A stretch of 64,000 nt of DNA from assembly GCF_001984155.1 (NCBI RefSeq), contig NZ_MTQO01000051.1:434001-498000 (forward strand), written 5' to 3'. The DNA comes from Actinosynnema sp. ALI-1.44. GTDB lineage: Bacteria; Actinomycetota; Actinomycetes; Mycobacteriales; Pseudonocardiaceae. A program made the position numbers and the translations under genes. Positions 24,988 through 33,503 of the stretch are shown here, piece after piece. The notes under the pieces were generated by a model. It did no database searches. It saw only the letters and a list, made by a program, of their open reading frames with translations, and was not told where the DNA came from. Every line of letters starts with the position of its first letter. The stretch's first letter is position 1.

Positions 24988-25018
24988 AGGTTCCAGCCTG
25001 ACCCAGGGGCAAGGTCAA
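24988..25018 (-). promoter_or_regulatory. probable MerR-type promoter/operator, leaderless
   Basis: On the minus strand, TTGACC (25018-25013) and GAACCT (24993-24988) are separated by 19 bases, the long spacer typical of MerR-activated promoters. Within the spacer CCTTGCCC and GGGTCAGG form an imperfect inverted repeat. The hydrolase ATG lies only 6 bases past the -10 element, so its mRNA is probably leaderless. Confidence 0.5.
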
Positions 25019-25046
25019 GGCGGCCTAGCGGTGACGAACGCAACCA

Positions 25047-26651
25047 CTAGCGTGCGAACACGCGCTGACCCGCGAACCACGTTTCCACGACCTGTGTCCC
25101 GGCGACGTCGGAGACCTGGAACGGGTCACGGTCGAGCACGATGAAATCGGCTGACCGGCCCGGTACCAGCGCACCCGTGACGTCGTCGAGACCGCACGCC
25201 TTGGCACCGCCCAGCGTGAACACCTCGATCGCCTCGGCGAGGGTGATCGCCTGCTCCGGCCAGAGGGCGCCGGGCCGCCTGCCGAACGGATCCCGCCGCG
25301 TGACCAGGCCCGCGATTCCTTCCCACGCGTTCGGCGATTCGCTGACCGGCCAGTCCGAGCCGCCCGCGAGCAGCGCGCCGCTGTCGAGCAGCGCCCGGTT
25401 TGGCTGCATCCGCCCGCCGCGCTCGGCGGGCAGCACGGTGGCGATCGCCTCCGGGATCACACCGGGCATCCACAGGAACGGCGAGATGTCGGCGGCGACA
25501 CCGAGCGCGGCGAACCGCGCCAGGTCGTCCGGGTGCACGAACTGGCCGTGCGCCACCTGGTACCGCGTGTTCGTGTGGCCTTCCGCCCGGATCGTGCCGA
25601 CGGCGTCGAGCAGCAGCCGCACGGACGCGTCGCCCGTGCAGTGCACCTTCGCCGACAGGCCCGCGTTGGCCGCGGTGCGCAGCCACCCGGTCAGTTCCTC
25701 GGCGGTCATGGTCGTCGTGCCGTGGAAACAGTCGCCGTGGACGTCGTCCGGCAGGTACGGCTCCAGGAACGCGGCCGTTCGAGTCGGCGGGACGCCGTCG
25801 AGGAAGATCTTGACGAAGTCCGGCCGGTGGTGCTCGGTGCGGTACTGCCCGGCCACCTCAATCAGCGGCAGGCCGATGGTGTCGTAGCCGAACAAGGGGT
25901 CGTTGATCAGCAGCGACGACACGACCCACGCCGCGAGTTCACCCGCGTCGTCCAACGACTTCAGCGCGCCGAGGATGTCGGTGGACACGGCCGCGTCCTG
26001 GAACGCGGTGACGCCGTGGGCGTGCAGGGTCTCGATCGCGTGTTGCGAGGCACGCCGGTGCTGGTCCGCGGTGAGCCGCCCGGCGATCCGCTCGACCACG
26101 ACGCCCGCCGTTTCCAGCAGCAGCCCGCTGGGCTCACCGTGGTCACGCACGATCACGCCACCGGGCGGATCCGGTGTCGCGGCGGTGATCCCGGCCAGTT
26201 CCAGCGCCCGGCTGCTGACCCACCGGTTGTGCCTGCTGTCGTCGGCGAGGCTCACCGGACGGCCACCCGCGGCGGCGTCGAGCGCCCGTCGGGCCGACGA
26301 TGCCGACAGCGTTTCGACCAAGGTGGAGGCCCACGCCCCGCCGACCACCCATTCGTCCGGGCCGAGGTCACGGGCCCGCGCGCGGACGGCGTCGAGGATG
26401 TCCTCGAGGCCGGCGTCCACGCCGAAGGTGAGTTCGAACAGTTCCGCGCGTCCGGCCAGAGCGTGGTGGTTGTGCACGTCGACCAGGCCGGGCATGACGA
26501 ACGCGCCGCCGAGGTCGATCACCTCGGTGTCCGGTCCGCGGTCGGTGTCGTCGGCGATCCGCCCGCCGGTCACGGCGAAATCGGACACCCACGGCCGCGT
26601 GGCGTCCATCGTGTACACGGTGGCGTTGGTGATGATCAGGTCAGCGGTCAC
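25047..26651 (-). CDS. YtcJ-like metal-dependent amidohydrolase
   Basis: This 534-residue member of the amidohydrolase superfamily has an N-terminal beta-sandwich (LIITNATVYTMD), the metal-binding VDVHNHH early in the barrel, and later GGSDWPV with the catalytic aspartate. It ends with ADFIVLDRDPF, typical of YtcJ-like imidase and amidase relatives. The GTG start at 26651 gives MTADLIITNATVY; the long upstream frame is spurious. It is divergent from the D-aminoacylase-like gene across 229 bases that contain inverted repeats. The substrate is unknown. Hydrolysis of an N-acyl or cyclic amide fits the neighbourhood. Confidence 0.85.
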   Translation of the reverse strand: MTADLIITNATVYTMDATRPWVSDFAVTGGRIADDTDRGPDTEVIDLGGAFVMPGLVDVHNHHALAGRAELFELTFGVDAGLEDILDAVRARARDLGPDEWVVGGAWASTLVETLSASSARRALDAAAGGRPVSLADDSRHNRWVSSRALELAGITAATPDPPGGVIVRDHGEPSGLLLETAGVVVERIAGRLTADQHRRASQHAIETLHAHGVTAFQDAAVSTDILGALKSLDDAGELAAWVVSSLLINDPLFGYDTIGLPLIEVAGQYRTEHHRPDFVKIFLDGVPPTRTAAFLEPYLPDDVHGDCFHGTTTMTAEELTGWLRTAANAGLSAKVHCTGDASVRLLLDAVGTIRAEGHTNTRYQVAHGQFVHPDDLARFAALGVAADISPFLWMPGVIPEAIATVLPAERGGRMQPNRALLDSGALLAGGSDWPVSESPNAWEGIAGLVTRRDPFGRRPGALWPEQAITLAEAIEVFTLGGAKACGLDDVTGALVPGRSADFIVLDRDPFQVSDVAGTQVVETWFAGQRVFAR

Positions 26652-26692
26652 GCGGTCAGTCTCAGCCACCGCGGACGGGCACCGGCAGCCGT

Positions 26693-26719
26693 TGCACAGT
26701 CCTGGACAAGAACTGTGCA
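26693..26719. promoter_or_regulatory. inverted repeat, candidate operator between divergent genes
   Basis: TGCACAGT and ACTGTGCA form a perfect 8-base inverted repeat with an 11-base centre. It lies between the divergent YtcJ-like and D-aminoacylase-like genes. Spacing and symmetry fit a dimeric regulator. The PucR-type protein of the neighbouring operon is one candidate. Confidence 0.45.
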
Positions 26720-26834
26720 CTCTGAGAGCAGTCGCAAGTGCCGCCGACCGCGGTGACGGCGTGGCGAGTTCGTACAGGTGGATGGATCCGGTTACCCGGA
26801 TTCGTCGTCCGCTACGAACGGGCGGCCCGTGAAA

Positions 26835-26873
26835 CCTCCTAGGGTCGCCGGTGAACGAGGTGATCCTAGGAGG
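26835..26873 (+). promoter_or_regulatory. inverted repeat that includes the ribosome-binding site
   Basis: CCTCCTAGG (26835-26843) and CCTAGGAGG (26865-26873) are perfect inverted repeats with a 21-base centre. The second arm contains the AGGAGG ribosome site of the D-aminoacylase-like gene, 6 bases before ATG 26880. In RNA this would hide the ribosome site in a hairpin. In DNA it could be an operator, since each arm contains the palindrome CCTAGG. Confidence 0.55.
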
Positions 26874-26879
26874 CGAAGC

Positions 26880-28355
26880 ATGCGGACACTCTTGCGTGGC
26901 GGGCGTGTCGTCGACCCGGCGACGGGGTTCGACGGTACGGCCGACGTGCTGGTATCCGGCGGGGTGGTCACCGCCGTCGGGCCTGGTCTGCCCGCGCAGC
27001 CGGGCGACACGGAGATCGACGTCTCCGGCCTGGTCGTCGGTCCCGGTTTCATCGACCTGCACAGTCACGTGCACACCATCGCGGGCCAGCGGCTGCAGGC
27101 GATGGACGGTGTCACGACCGCGCTCGACCTCGAAGCCGGGCTGATGCCGATCGAGCGGGCCTACGCCGAGGCCGCCGCGGCGGGAAGGCCGCTGCACTAC
27201 GGTTTCTCCGCGTCGTGGGGGTCGGCCAGGGCTCAGGTGCTCGCCGGGATCGAGCCCGACGCCAACATCGACAGCGGTCTCGCGGTGCTCGGCAACCCGG
27301 CATGGCAACGCACCTCGTCGCAGGCCGAACTGACGGCCTGGCTGTCCCTTGTGGAGGCTGAGCTCGCCGCGGGCGCGCTCGGGGTCGGGGTGCTCCTCGG
27401 TTACGCGCCGCTGACGGATCCCGGCGAGTTCGTGGCTCTGGCTCGGCTCGCCAAACAGGCGGGAGCACCCACCTACACGCACGTCCGGGAACTGGTCGAA
27501 GTGGACCCCGCGACCCCCGTCGACGGCTCGGCGGAGATCGCGATCGTCGCGGCCGAGACCGGCGCGGCCATGCACCACTGCCACGTCAACAGCACTTCCG
27601 GCCGTCAGATCGACCGCGTGCTCGCCGCGCTGGAGGCGAGCCGCTCGGCCGGGTCGCGGGTGACCGTGGAGGCCTACCCCTACGGTGCGGGCAGCACGGG
27701 TATCGGCGCTGCCTTCCTCTCGCCGGAGCGCCTGAAGATGAAAGGGCTCGCGCCGTCCAGCGTGATCATGCTGGAGACGGGGGAGCGGATCGCCGACGAA
27801 CGCCGTCTGCTCCAGGTTCGTGCCGAGCAACCGGGCGCGCCGTGCATCCTGGAGTTCCTCGACGAGAGCAGCCCGCGTGACCTGGCGCTGCTGCACCAAG
27901 CGCTCGCGTTCCCCGACGCCATCGTCGCCAGTGACGCCCTGCCCGTGTACTGGAAGAACGGCACCAGCGAGAGCACCGAATGGCCGCTGCCGCCCGGAGG
28001 CGCGACGCATCCGCGCACGTCCGGGACGTACGCCAAGACGTTGCGCCTGATGGTGCGCGAGAGCCAGGCCTGGACCTGGCTGGAGGCGTTCCGGCGCTGT
28101 TCCTACCTGCCTGCGCGTGTCCTGGACGAGGTCGCTCCCGCCGCGCGGGCCAAGGGCAGGCTGGACGTCGGCGCGGACGCCGACATCGTCGTCATCGACC
28201 CGGCCACCGTCACCGACGCGGCCACCTACTTCGACCCGACAAGGCCCTCGGTCGGCGTCCGGCATCTGTTCGTGTCGGGCGTTGCCGTCGTCACCGACGG
28301 CAACCTCCGCACCGACGCGTTCCCCGGCAGGCCGCTGCGCGGTGAGCCGCGGTGA
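26880..28355 (+). CDS. D-aminoacylase-like amidohydrolase (N-acyl-D-amino-acid deacylase family)
   Basis: The protein has 491 residues. The N-terminal sandwich (LLRGGRVVDPATG) is followed by GFIDLHSHVH (H61, H63), TYTHVRE, HHCHVNS, SDALP and a C-terminal ADADIVVIDPATV, the order expected of D-aminoacylase and related N-acyl-amino-acid amidohydrolases. These zinc enzymes release free amino acids from N-acyl forms. ATG 26880 follows TAGGAGG within an inverted repeat. The stop overlaps the GNAT start (GTGA). With an N-acylamino-acid-racemase-like enolase two genes on, N-acylated amino acids of one configuration are the likely substrates; stereospecificity cannot be judged here. Confidence 0.85.
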   Translation: MRTLLRGGRVVDPATGFDGTADVLVSGGVVTAVGPGLPAQPGDTEIDVSGLVVGPGFIDLHSHVHTIAGQRLQAMDGVTTALDLEAGLMPIERAYAEAAAAGRPLHYGFSASWGSARAQVLAGIEPDANIDSGLAVLGNPAWQRTSSQAELTAWLSLVEAELAAGALGVGVLLGYAPLTDPGEFVALARLAKQAGAPTYTHVRELVEVDPATPVDGSAEIAIVAAETGAAMHHCHVNSTSGRQIDRVLAALEASRSAGSRVTVEAYPYGAGSTGIGAAFLSPERLKMKGLAPSSVIMLETGERIADERRLLQVRAEQPGAPCILEFLDESSPRDLALLHQALAFPDAIVASDALPVYWKNGTSESTEWPLPPGGATHPRTSGTYAKTLRLMVRESQAWTWLEAFRRCSYLPARVLDEVAPAARAKGRLDVGADADIVVIDPATVTDAATYFDPTRPSVGVRHLFVSGVAVVTDGNLRTDAFPGRPLRGEPR

Positions 28356-29221
28356 GCGAACTGCTGACGACGAGCGCGGAAAGCTCGGCGGAGGCCGTAA
28401 CGGCCGCGCGGGCCGTGGCCGCGGCTTCGGGCGTCGAAGTCCGCGAACTGACCGAGATCGCCGATCTGTCGGCGGTGGCGGGCCTGTTCGAGTCGATCTG
28501 GCAGTCCGTGCCCGGTGCCCGCCCGGTGAGCACGGAACTGCTCCGGGCGATGTCCACGGCCGGGAACTACGTCGCGGGCGCGTTCGAGCACGGCGAACTG
28601 CTGGGCGCGTGTTTCGGTTTCTTCGGCAACCCCGGCAAGGCGAGCCTGCACAGCCACATCGCCGGGGTCGCCAGGGCGGGCACGGGCCGGGGTGTCGGCC
28701 ACGCGCTCAAACTGCACCAGCGCGGCTGGGCGCTGCGCCAGGGCGTCTCGGTGATCACCTGGACGTTCGATCCGCTTGTGCGCCGCAACGCCTACTTCAA
28801 CCTGGGGAAACTCGGCGCGCGCCCGATCGGGTACCTGCCCGACTTCTACGGTCCGATGCAGGACAGCATCAACGGTTCGGGTGACACCGACCGGCTGATG
28901 GTCGGCTGGGACCTGACGAGCCCGGACGTCCGAGCCGCCGCCTCCGGCCGACCTGTCCTGATCGACGCGCAAGCACTGGGTGCGGCGAAGGCGCTTTCGG
29001 TCGACTCCGGTGGCGGTCCGCTTGTGGGTGTCGCCGACACCCCGACCGTGCTCGTCGCCGTTCCGCCCGACATCGAGCGGTTGCGCCGCGCCGACCCCGC
29101 TCGTGGCAAGGCGTGGCGCGCCGCGCTGCGCGAAGTCCTCGGTGGACTGATGGCGGACAACGCCCGGGTCACCGGTTTCGATCGTGCCGGCTGGTACGTG
29201 ATCTCGAAGGAGCGATCTTGA
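28352..29221 (+). CDS. GNAT-family N-acyltransferase
   Basis: A 289-residue protein of the COG3375-like GNAT type has the region GACFGFFGNPGKASLHSHIAGVARAGTGRGVGHALKLHQRGWAL, with an acyl-CoA loop of the RxGxG kind, and LVRRNAYFNLGKLGARPIGYLPDFYG. Similar genes sit beside N-succinylamino-acid racemases, where the GNAT acylates D-amino acids before racemisation. That precedent (Geobacillus, from established literature) fits this gene order. GTG 28352 is chosen from the overlap with the upstream stop. The downstream gene also overlaps (TTGA). The acyl donor, succinyl-CoA or other, is not visible from sequence. Confidence 0.8.
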   Translation: MSELLTTSAESSAEAVTAARAVAAASGVEVRELTEIADLSAVAGLFESIWQSVPGARPVSTELLRAMSTAGNYVAGAFEHGELLGACFGFFGNPGKASLHSHIAGVARAGTGRGVGHALKLHQRGWALRQGVSVITWTFDPLVRRNAYFNLGKLGARPIGYLPDFYGPMQDSINGSGDTDRLMVGWDLTSPDVRAAASGRPVLIDAQALGAAKALSVDSGGGPLVGVADTPTVLVAVPPDIERLRRADPARGKAWRAALREVLGGLMADNARVTGFDRAGWYVISKERS

Positions 29222-30324
29222 AACTCAGCGGTGTGGAACTGCGCCGGGTCCGGATGCCGCTCGTGGCCCCGTTCCGGACGTCGTTCGGGACGCAGACCGA
29301 ACGGGAACTGCTGCTCGTCCGCGCGGTGACGCCGACGGGCGAGGGCTGGGGCGAATGCGTGACGATGGACGCGCCGCTGTACTCGTCGGAGTACAACGAC
29401 GCCGCCGAGCACGTGCTGCGCAACCACCTGATCCCGGCGCTGCTGCGGGCCGGTGACCTCACCGCGCACAAGGTGACGCCGCTGCTGGCGAAGTTCAAGG
29501 GCCACCGGATGGCGAAAGCCGCGCTGGAGATGGCAGTCCTCGACGCCGAGCTGCGGTCCCACAACCGGTCCTTCGCCGCCGAACTCGGATCCACCCGCGA
29601 CTCCGTGCCCTGCGGGGTCTCGGTCGGCATCATGGACTCCATCCCGCAGCTGCTCGACGTCGTCGGCGGCTACCTCGACGAGGGCTACGTCCGCATCAAG
29701 CTGAAGATCGAACCCGGCTGGGACGTCGAGCCGGTGCGCCAGGTGCGGGAGCGCTTCGGCGACGACGTGCTGCTGCAGGTCGACGCGAACACCGCGTACA
29801 CCCTCGGCGACGCGCCCCTGCTGGCCAGGCTGGACCCGTTCGACCTGCTGCTGATCGAGCAGCCGCTCGAGGAGGACGACGTGCTCGGGCACGCCGAACT
29901 GGCGCGACGCGTCCGGACGCCGATCTGCCTCGACGAGTCGATCGTGTCCGCGCGGGCGGCAGCCGACGCCATCAAGCTCGGCGCATGCCAGATCGTCAAC
30001 ATCAAGCCGGGCCGCGTCGGCGGCTACCTCGAAGCCCGGCGGGTGCACGACGTCTGCGCGGCGCACGGGGTCGCGGTGTGGTGCGGTGGGATGATCGAGA
30101 CCGGGCTCGGCCGGGCGGCCAACGTCGCCCTCGCCTCGCTGCCGGGTTTCACGCTGCCCGGCGACACCTCGGCGTCCGGCCGGTTCTACCGCACGGACAT
30201 CACCGAGCCGTTCGTGCTGCGGGACGGGCACCTGCCGGTGCCGACCGGGCCGGGCCTCGGGGTGTCGCCGATTCCCGACCTGCTGGACGAGGTCACCACG
30301 TCGAAGACGTGGCTCGGTTCGTAG
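29218..30324 (+). CDS. N-acyl/N-succinylamino acid racemase-like enolase-superfamily enzyme (OSBS/NAAAR)
   Basis: The protein has 368 residues. The catalytic set of the MenC-type subgroup is complete: KLK (K161, K163), DAN (D189), LIEQPL (E214), CLDES (D239, E240) and KPGRVGG (K263). Members catalyse o-succinylbenzoate formation, N-succinylamino-acid racemisation, or both. There are no menaquinone genes nearby, and a GNAT and a D-aminoacylase-like gene flank it, so racemisation of N-acyl amino acids is more likely. The start is TTG 29218, 5 bases after GAAGGAG and overlapping the GNAT stop. An earlier in-frame start at 29113 would overlap the GNAT gene deeply. Confidence 0.9.
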   Translation: MKLSGVELRRVRMPLVAPFRTSFGTQTERELLLVRAVTPTGEGWGECVTMDAPLYSSEYNDAAEHVLRNHLIPALLRAGDLTAHKVTPLLAKFKGHRMAKAALEMAVLDAELRSHNRSFAAELGSTRDSVPCGVSVGIMDSIPQLLDVVGGYLDEGYVRIKLKIEPGWDVEPVRQVRERFGDDVLLQVDANTAYTLGDAPLLARLDPFDLLLIEQPLEEDDVLGHAELARRVRTPICLDESIVSARAAADAIKLGACQIVNIKPGRVGGYLEARRVHDVCAAHGVAVWCGGMIETGLGRAANVALASLPGFTLPGDTSASGRFYRTDITEPFVLRDGHLPVPTGPGLGVSPIPDLLDEVTTSKTWLGS

Positions 30325-30401
30325 GGAACGACGAATTCCGGGGCTGGATTTGGTCGGATCGAACCATTCGGCCCGCCTGCGGCCGGGTTTAGCTTCTGTG
30401 G

Positions 30402-32075
30402 GTGCTGACACCGGTGCCCAGCAGGCCGAACACGAGTTTGGGGCGTGTCCTGGAAGACCTCGGGGACGTCCTCCTCGAACCGGTCGCGGTCGGCCGGACC
30501 ACCCGCAGACAACTCGGCGGGGTGGTCATCCACGACCCGCACGACGAGTCCGAGTTCCCCGCGCAGGCTGTCGTGCTCGGCGTCGGCGTGCGGGAGCAGG
30601 ACGAGGTCGTCCGCCTGCTGCACGACGTGGGTGTGCGGGGCGCGGCGGCACTCGTCGTCCGCTCTCCCGTCACCCCGGCACCGGAACTCCGCCGGGCGGC
30701 GGAGTCGTCCGGTGTCGCGCTCCTCGGCCTCGCGCGCGGCGCGTCCTGGGCTCAGCTCGCGGCGATGCTCAGGACGCTGCTGGCCGAAGGGGACGTCGGC
30801 GACGTTTCGCCGCAGACGCTCGGCGGGATGCCGTCCGGTGATCTGTTCGCGCTGGCCAACGCCGTCGCGGCACTGCTCGACGCGCCGGTCACCATCGAGG
30901 ACCGCAGCTCCCGTGTCCTGGCGTTCTCCGGCCGTCAGGACGAAGCGGACCCGTCCAGGGTCGAGACCATCCTCGGCCGCCAGGTGCCGGAGCGGTTCAC
31001 CCGCGGCCTGGTGCGGGACGGCGTCTTCGAGAAGCTGTACCGCGACCAGACGCCGGTGTACGTCGATCCGAAACGCTACGACGACAACGCGATCGCGGTT
31101 CCGCGCGTGGCGCTCGCCGTCCGCGCGGGCGACGAGGTGCTCGGGTCGATCTGGGCGGCGGTCCGCGAACCGCTCAGCGAGGAGCGGACACAGGCGTTCG
31201 TCGACGCCGCCAAACTCGTCGCGCTGCACATGCTCCGGCTGCGGGCGGGCGCCGACGTCGAACGACGGCTGCGCGCGGACCTCGTGAGCACGGCGCTCGA
31301 AGGCGGCGCCGGGGCTCCGGAGGCCATCGGGCGGCTCGGTCTGCTCGGCCAGCCGTCGATCGTGCTCGCCATGGGAGTGCTCGGCGCACCCGCCCCGGAC
31401 GACGATCTCCGTCTCGTCGCGGACCGCCAGCGGGTCACCGACGCACTGGCCATGCACCTCAGCGCTGTCCAACCGCGTTCGGCCGTCGCCCTCGTCGGCG
31501 ACGTCGCCTACGGCATCGTTCCGATGCCGGGCGGTCACGCCGACTGCCAGGAGCGCTCGGTACGGGTCGCGTCGACCTTCCTGGAGCGCATCGGACGCCG
31601 GGCGGCGGCCGCGATCGGCATCGGACCGCTCGCGCTCGACGGTTCCGGACTGCGCGCCTCGCGTGAAGGCGCGGACCGGGCGTTGCACGTACTGCTCACC
31701 AACGGTGGCCCGAAACGCGTCGCGACGGCAGAGGACGTGCACGTGGACGCGCTCATGCTGGAACTGGCCGATCTCGCCGCGGCCAGGGGGGACGTCGCGA
31801 CCGGGCCCGTCGCGCGGCTGCTCGCCTACGACGTCCAGCACCAGTCCCAGTTGGTGCACACCCTGCGGTGCTGGCTGGACGCGTTCGGGGACATCGGCGC
31901 CGCGTCCGCCGCGGCCTACGTCCACCCGAACACCTTCCGGTACCGGCTGCGGCGGCTCGCCGAAGTCGGCGAGATCGACCTCGACGACGCGGGGGAGCGG
32001 TTCGCCGCGATGCTGCAACTGCGGCTGTTGCCGCGCGACGCGCGGACCGGGCCGCCCGCCGCCGAGGACCCCTGA
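30402..32075 (+). CDS. PucR-family transcriptional regulator
   Basis: A 557-residue protein has an N-terminal PucR-like ligand domain (GRVLEDLGDVLLEPVAVG...), a central GAF-like segment (about 150-270) and the C-terminal PucR helix-turn-helix (YVHPNTFRYRLRRLAEVGEIDL). Such regulators control purine, amino-acid and other nitrogen catabolism. The GTG start at 30402 has no clear ribosome site and may be leaderless. It lies inside the catabolic operon, so it is the obvious local regulator. Its stop codon is part of a long hairpin. The inducer is unknown; an N-acyl amino acid or D-peptide is a reasonable guess. Confidence 0.88.
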   Translation: MLTPVPSRPNTSLGRVLEDLGDVLLEPVAVGRTTRRQLGGVVIHDPHDESEFPAQAVVLGVGVREQDEVVRLLHDVGVRGAAALVVRSPVTPAPELRRAAESSGVALLGLARGASWAQLAAMLRTLLAEGDVGDVSPQTLGGMPSGDLFALANAVAALLDAPVTIEDRSSRVLAFSGRQDEADPSRVETILGRQVPERFTRGLVRDGVFEKLYRDQTPVYVDPKRYDDNAIAVPRVALAVRAGDEVLGSIWAAVREPLSEERTQAFVDAAKLVALHMLRLRAGADVERRLRADLVSTALEGGAGAPEAIGRLGLLGQPSIVLAMGVLGAPAPDDDLRLVADRQRVTDALAMHLSAVQPRSAVALVGDVAYGIVPMPGGHADCQERSVRVASTFLERIGRRAAAAIGIGPLALDGSGLRASREGADRALHVLLTNGGPKRVATAEDVHVDALMLELADLAAARGDVATGPVARLLAYDVQHQSQLVHTLRCWLDAFGDIGAASAAAYVHPNTFRYRLRRLAEVGEIDLDDAGERFAAMLQLRLLPRDARTGPPAAEDP

Positions 32076-32099
32076 CCCCGGCCGGGGTCATTGGTCCTC
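32064..32099. terminator. long hairpin over the PucR stop codon
   Basis: The perfect palindrome TGACCCCGGCCGGGGTCA (32073-32090) begins with the PucR stop codon. It is flanked by GAGGACC and GGTCCTC (32064-32070, 32093-32099), which also pair, leaving a 2-base mismatch between. It may terminate or attenuate transcription between the regulator and the MFS gene, or act as an operator. Confidence 0.55.
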
Positions 32100-32231
32100 C
32101 CGGCCGGAAAGGACGGTGGATCTTCGTGTGATCGAACGAACTCTGCCGCCCGACCGCTGTCCAGAATGAGTGATCGGCGCGACACCGGTGCGTCGGTCTC
32201 CTTATCTCCCACTGCTTTCGGCGGAGGCGTC

Positions 32232-33503
32232 ATGGCGACAGTTGTCAAAGAGGACACCTGGACAGCGCGGCGGATCAACCGGACGGCGGTCGTCACCATG
32301 GTGGTGATGGTGTTCGCCTGGTCGGTCGACTACATCGACCGGTTCTCCATGGGGATGGCGCTGCCGATGATCGGCGCCGAGTTCGACCTCGGCAAGACCG
32401 AGCAGGGCTGGCTGGTGACCGTGTTCGCCCTGGTCTACATGGTCTGCCAGATCCCGGCCGGATTCCTCGCCGACCGTTACGGCTCACGCGGCCCGATGCT
32501 GGTCACGTTGCTGCTCTGGTCGGCGTTCACCGCAGCGACCGGGATGGCGGGGACGTTCGGGACGCTGCTGGTGGTCCGTGGACTTTTCGGTGTGTGCCAG
32601 GGGCTGTTCCCGGCGGCGTCGTTCAAGGCGATCGCGGAGCGGACGACTCCGGGCAACCGGGCGACGGTCACCGGCGTGATGCTTTCGGCAGGCGGGATCG
32701 GCGCGGGACTGGCACCGCTGATCGTCGGGCCGTTGCTGATGGCGGTCGGCTGGCGGCACACGTTCTTCTGGATGGCCGGTGTCGGCGCGCTCATCGGCGT
32801 CGTGGTCTGGGCGATCCTGCCCAAGGCGCTGCCGGAGTCGCTCAGCAGTCTTCCCCGGGCCGAGGTGACAACGCCGGAGGTCTCCCGCAAGCAGGTGCTG
32901 CGCTCCCCGGTGGTCTGGAAGTTCACCCTGCTGTTCTGCGTGACCAACATGCTCAACTACGGGATGATCACCTGGGTCCCCAGCTACCTGCTGGAGTCCC
33001 GGGGCCTGTCGCTGAGCCAGACCGGTGTGCTGGCCGCGATCCCGATGCTGGTCAGCATCGGCACGACCATCCTCGGCGGCTGGCTGTTCGACCGCTACTT
33101 CCACGACCACGGCCGCTGGTACCTCGGGTCCATCGCCCTGGTGACGGTGGTGCTGCTGACGCTGATGGTGACGGCGGACAGCACCGCGGAGTTCACCGTC
33201 TACGAAACGCTCGCCCTCGCGGTGTTCGGCATGGCGACCATGGCCGTCTTCGGCCTGCCGCTGCGAGTGCTTCCCACGGCGGTCACCGGGATCGGCATGG
33301 GCGTGATGAACTTCGGCGGCCAGGTCGCGGGCGCGGTCGCGCCGGTGGCGATGGGCTGGCTGGCCGACGCCTTCTCGTACACCGCCGCGTTCGGCTTCCT
33401 CATCGGCACCACCCTGATCGCCGCCGTGATGGCCTTCTGGGTCCCGCAGACCCCCGCCCAGTTCACGTTCTCGCCAGCGAGTCCCAGCAAGGGAGCATCA
33501 TGA
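32232..33503 (+). CDS. MFS transporter, anion:cation symporter (ACS)-like
   Basis: This 423-residue membrane protein has about 12 hydrophobic segments. The start region SVDYIDRFSMGMALP and the loop GFLADRYGSRGPM (MFS motif A) resemble the ACS family (ExuT, GarP, hexuronate and organic anion carriers). The start at ATG 32232 follows GGCGGAGG. The upstream frame is non-homologous. It overlaps the next hydrolase start (ATGA). In this operon it probably imports an organic anion such as an N-acyl amino acid, alongside the ABC peptide importer further on. That substrate is inferred from context only. Confidence 0.88.
   Translation: MATVVKEDTWTARRINRTAVVTMVVMVFAWSVDYIDRFSMGMALPMIGAEFDLGKTEQGWLVTVFALVYMVCQIPAGFLADRYGSRGPMLVTLLLWSAFTAATGMAGTFGTLLVVRGLFGVCQGLFPAASFKAIAERTTPGNRATVTGVMLSAGGIGAGLAPLIVGPLLMAVGWRHTFFWMAGVGALIGVVVWAILPKALPESLSSLPRAEVTTPEVSRKQVLRSPVVWKFTLLFCVTNMLNYGMITWVPSYLLESRGLSLSQTGVLAAIPMLVSIGTTILGGWLFDRYFHDHGRWYLGSIALVTVVLLTLMVTADSTAEFTVYETLALAVFGMATMAVFGLPLRVLPTAVTGIGMGVMNFGGQVAGAVAPVAMGWLADAFSYTAAFGFLIGTTLIAAVMAFWVPQTPAQFTFSPASPSKGAS

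Noticed and set aside
29218-30324. Menaquinone o-succinylbenzoate synthase (menC)
   Set aside because: No menaquinone genes are nearby, while a GNAT and a D-aminoacylase-like gene flank it. The racemase role fits better, although dual activity is possible.
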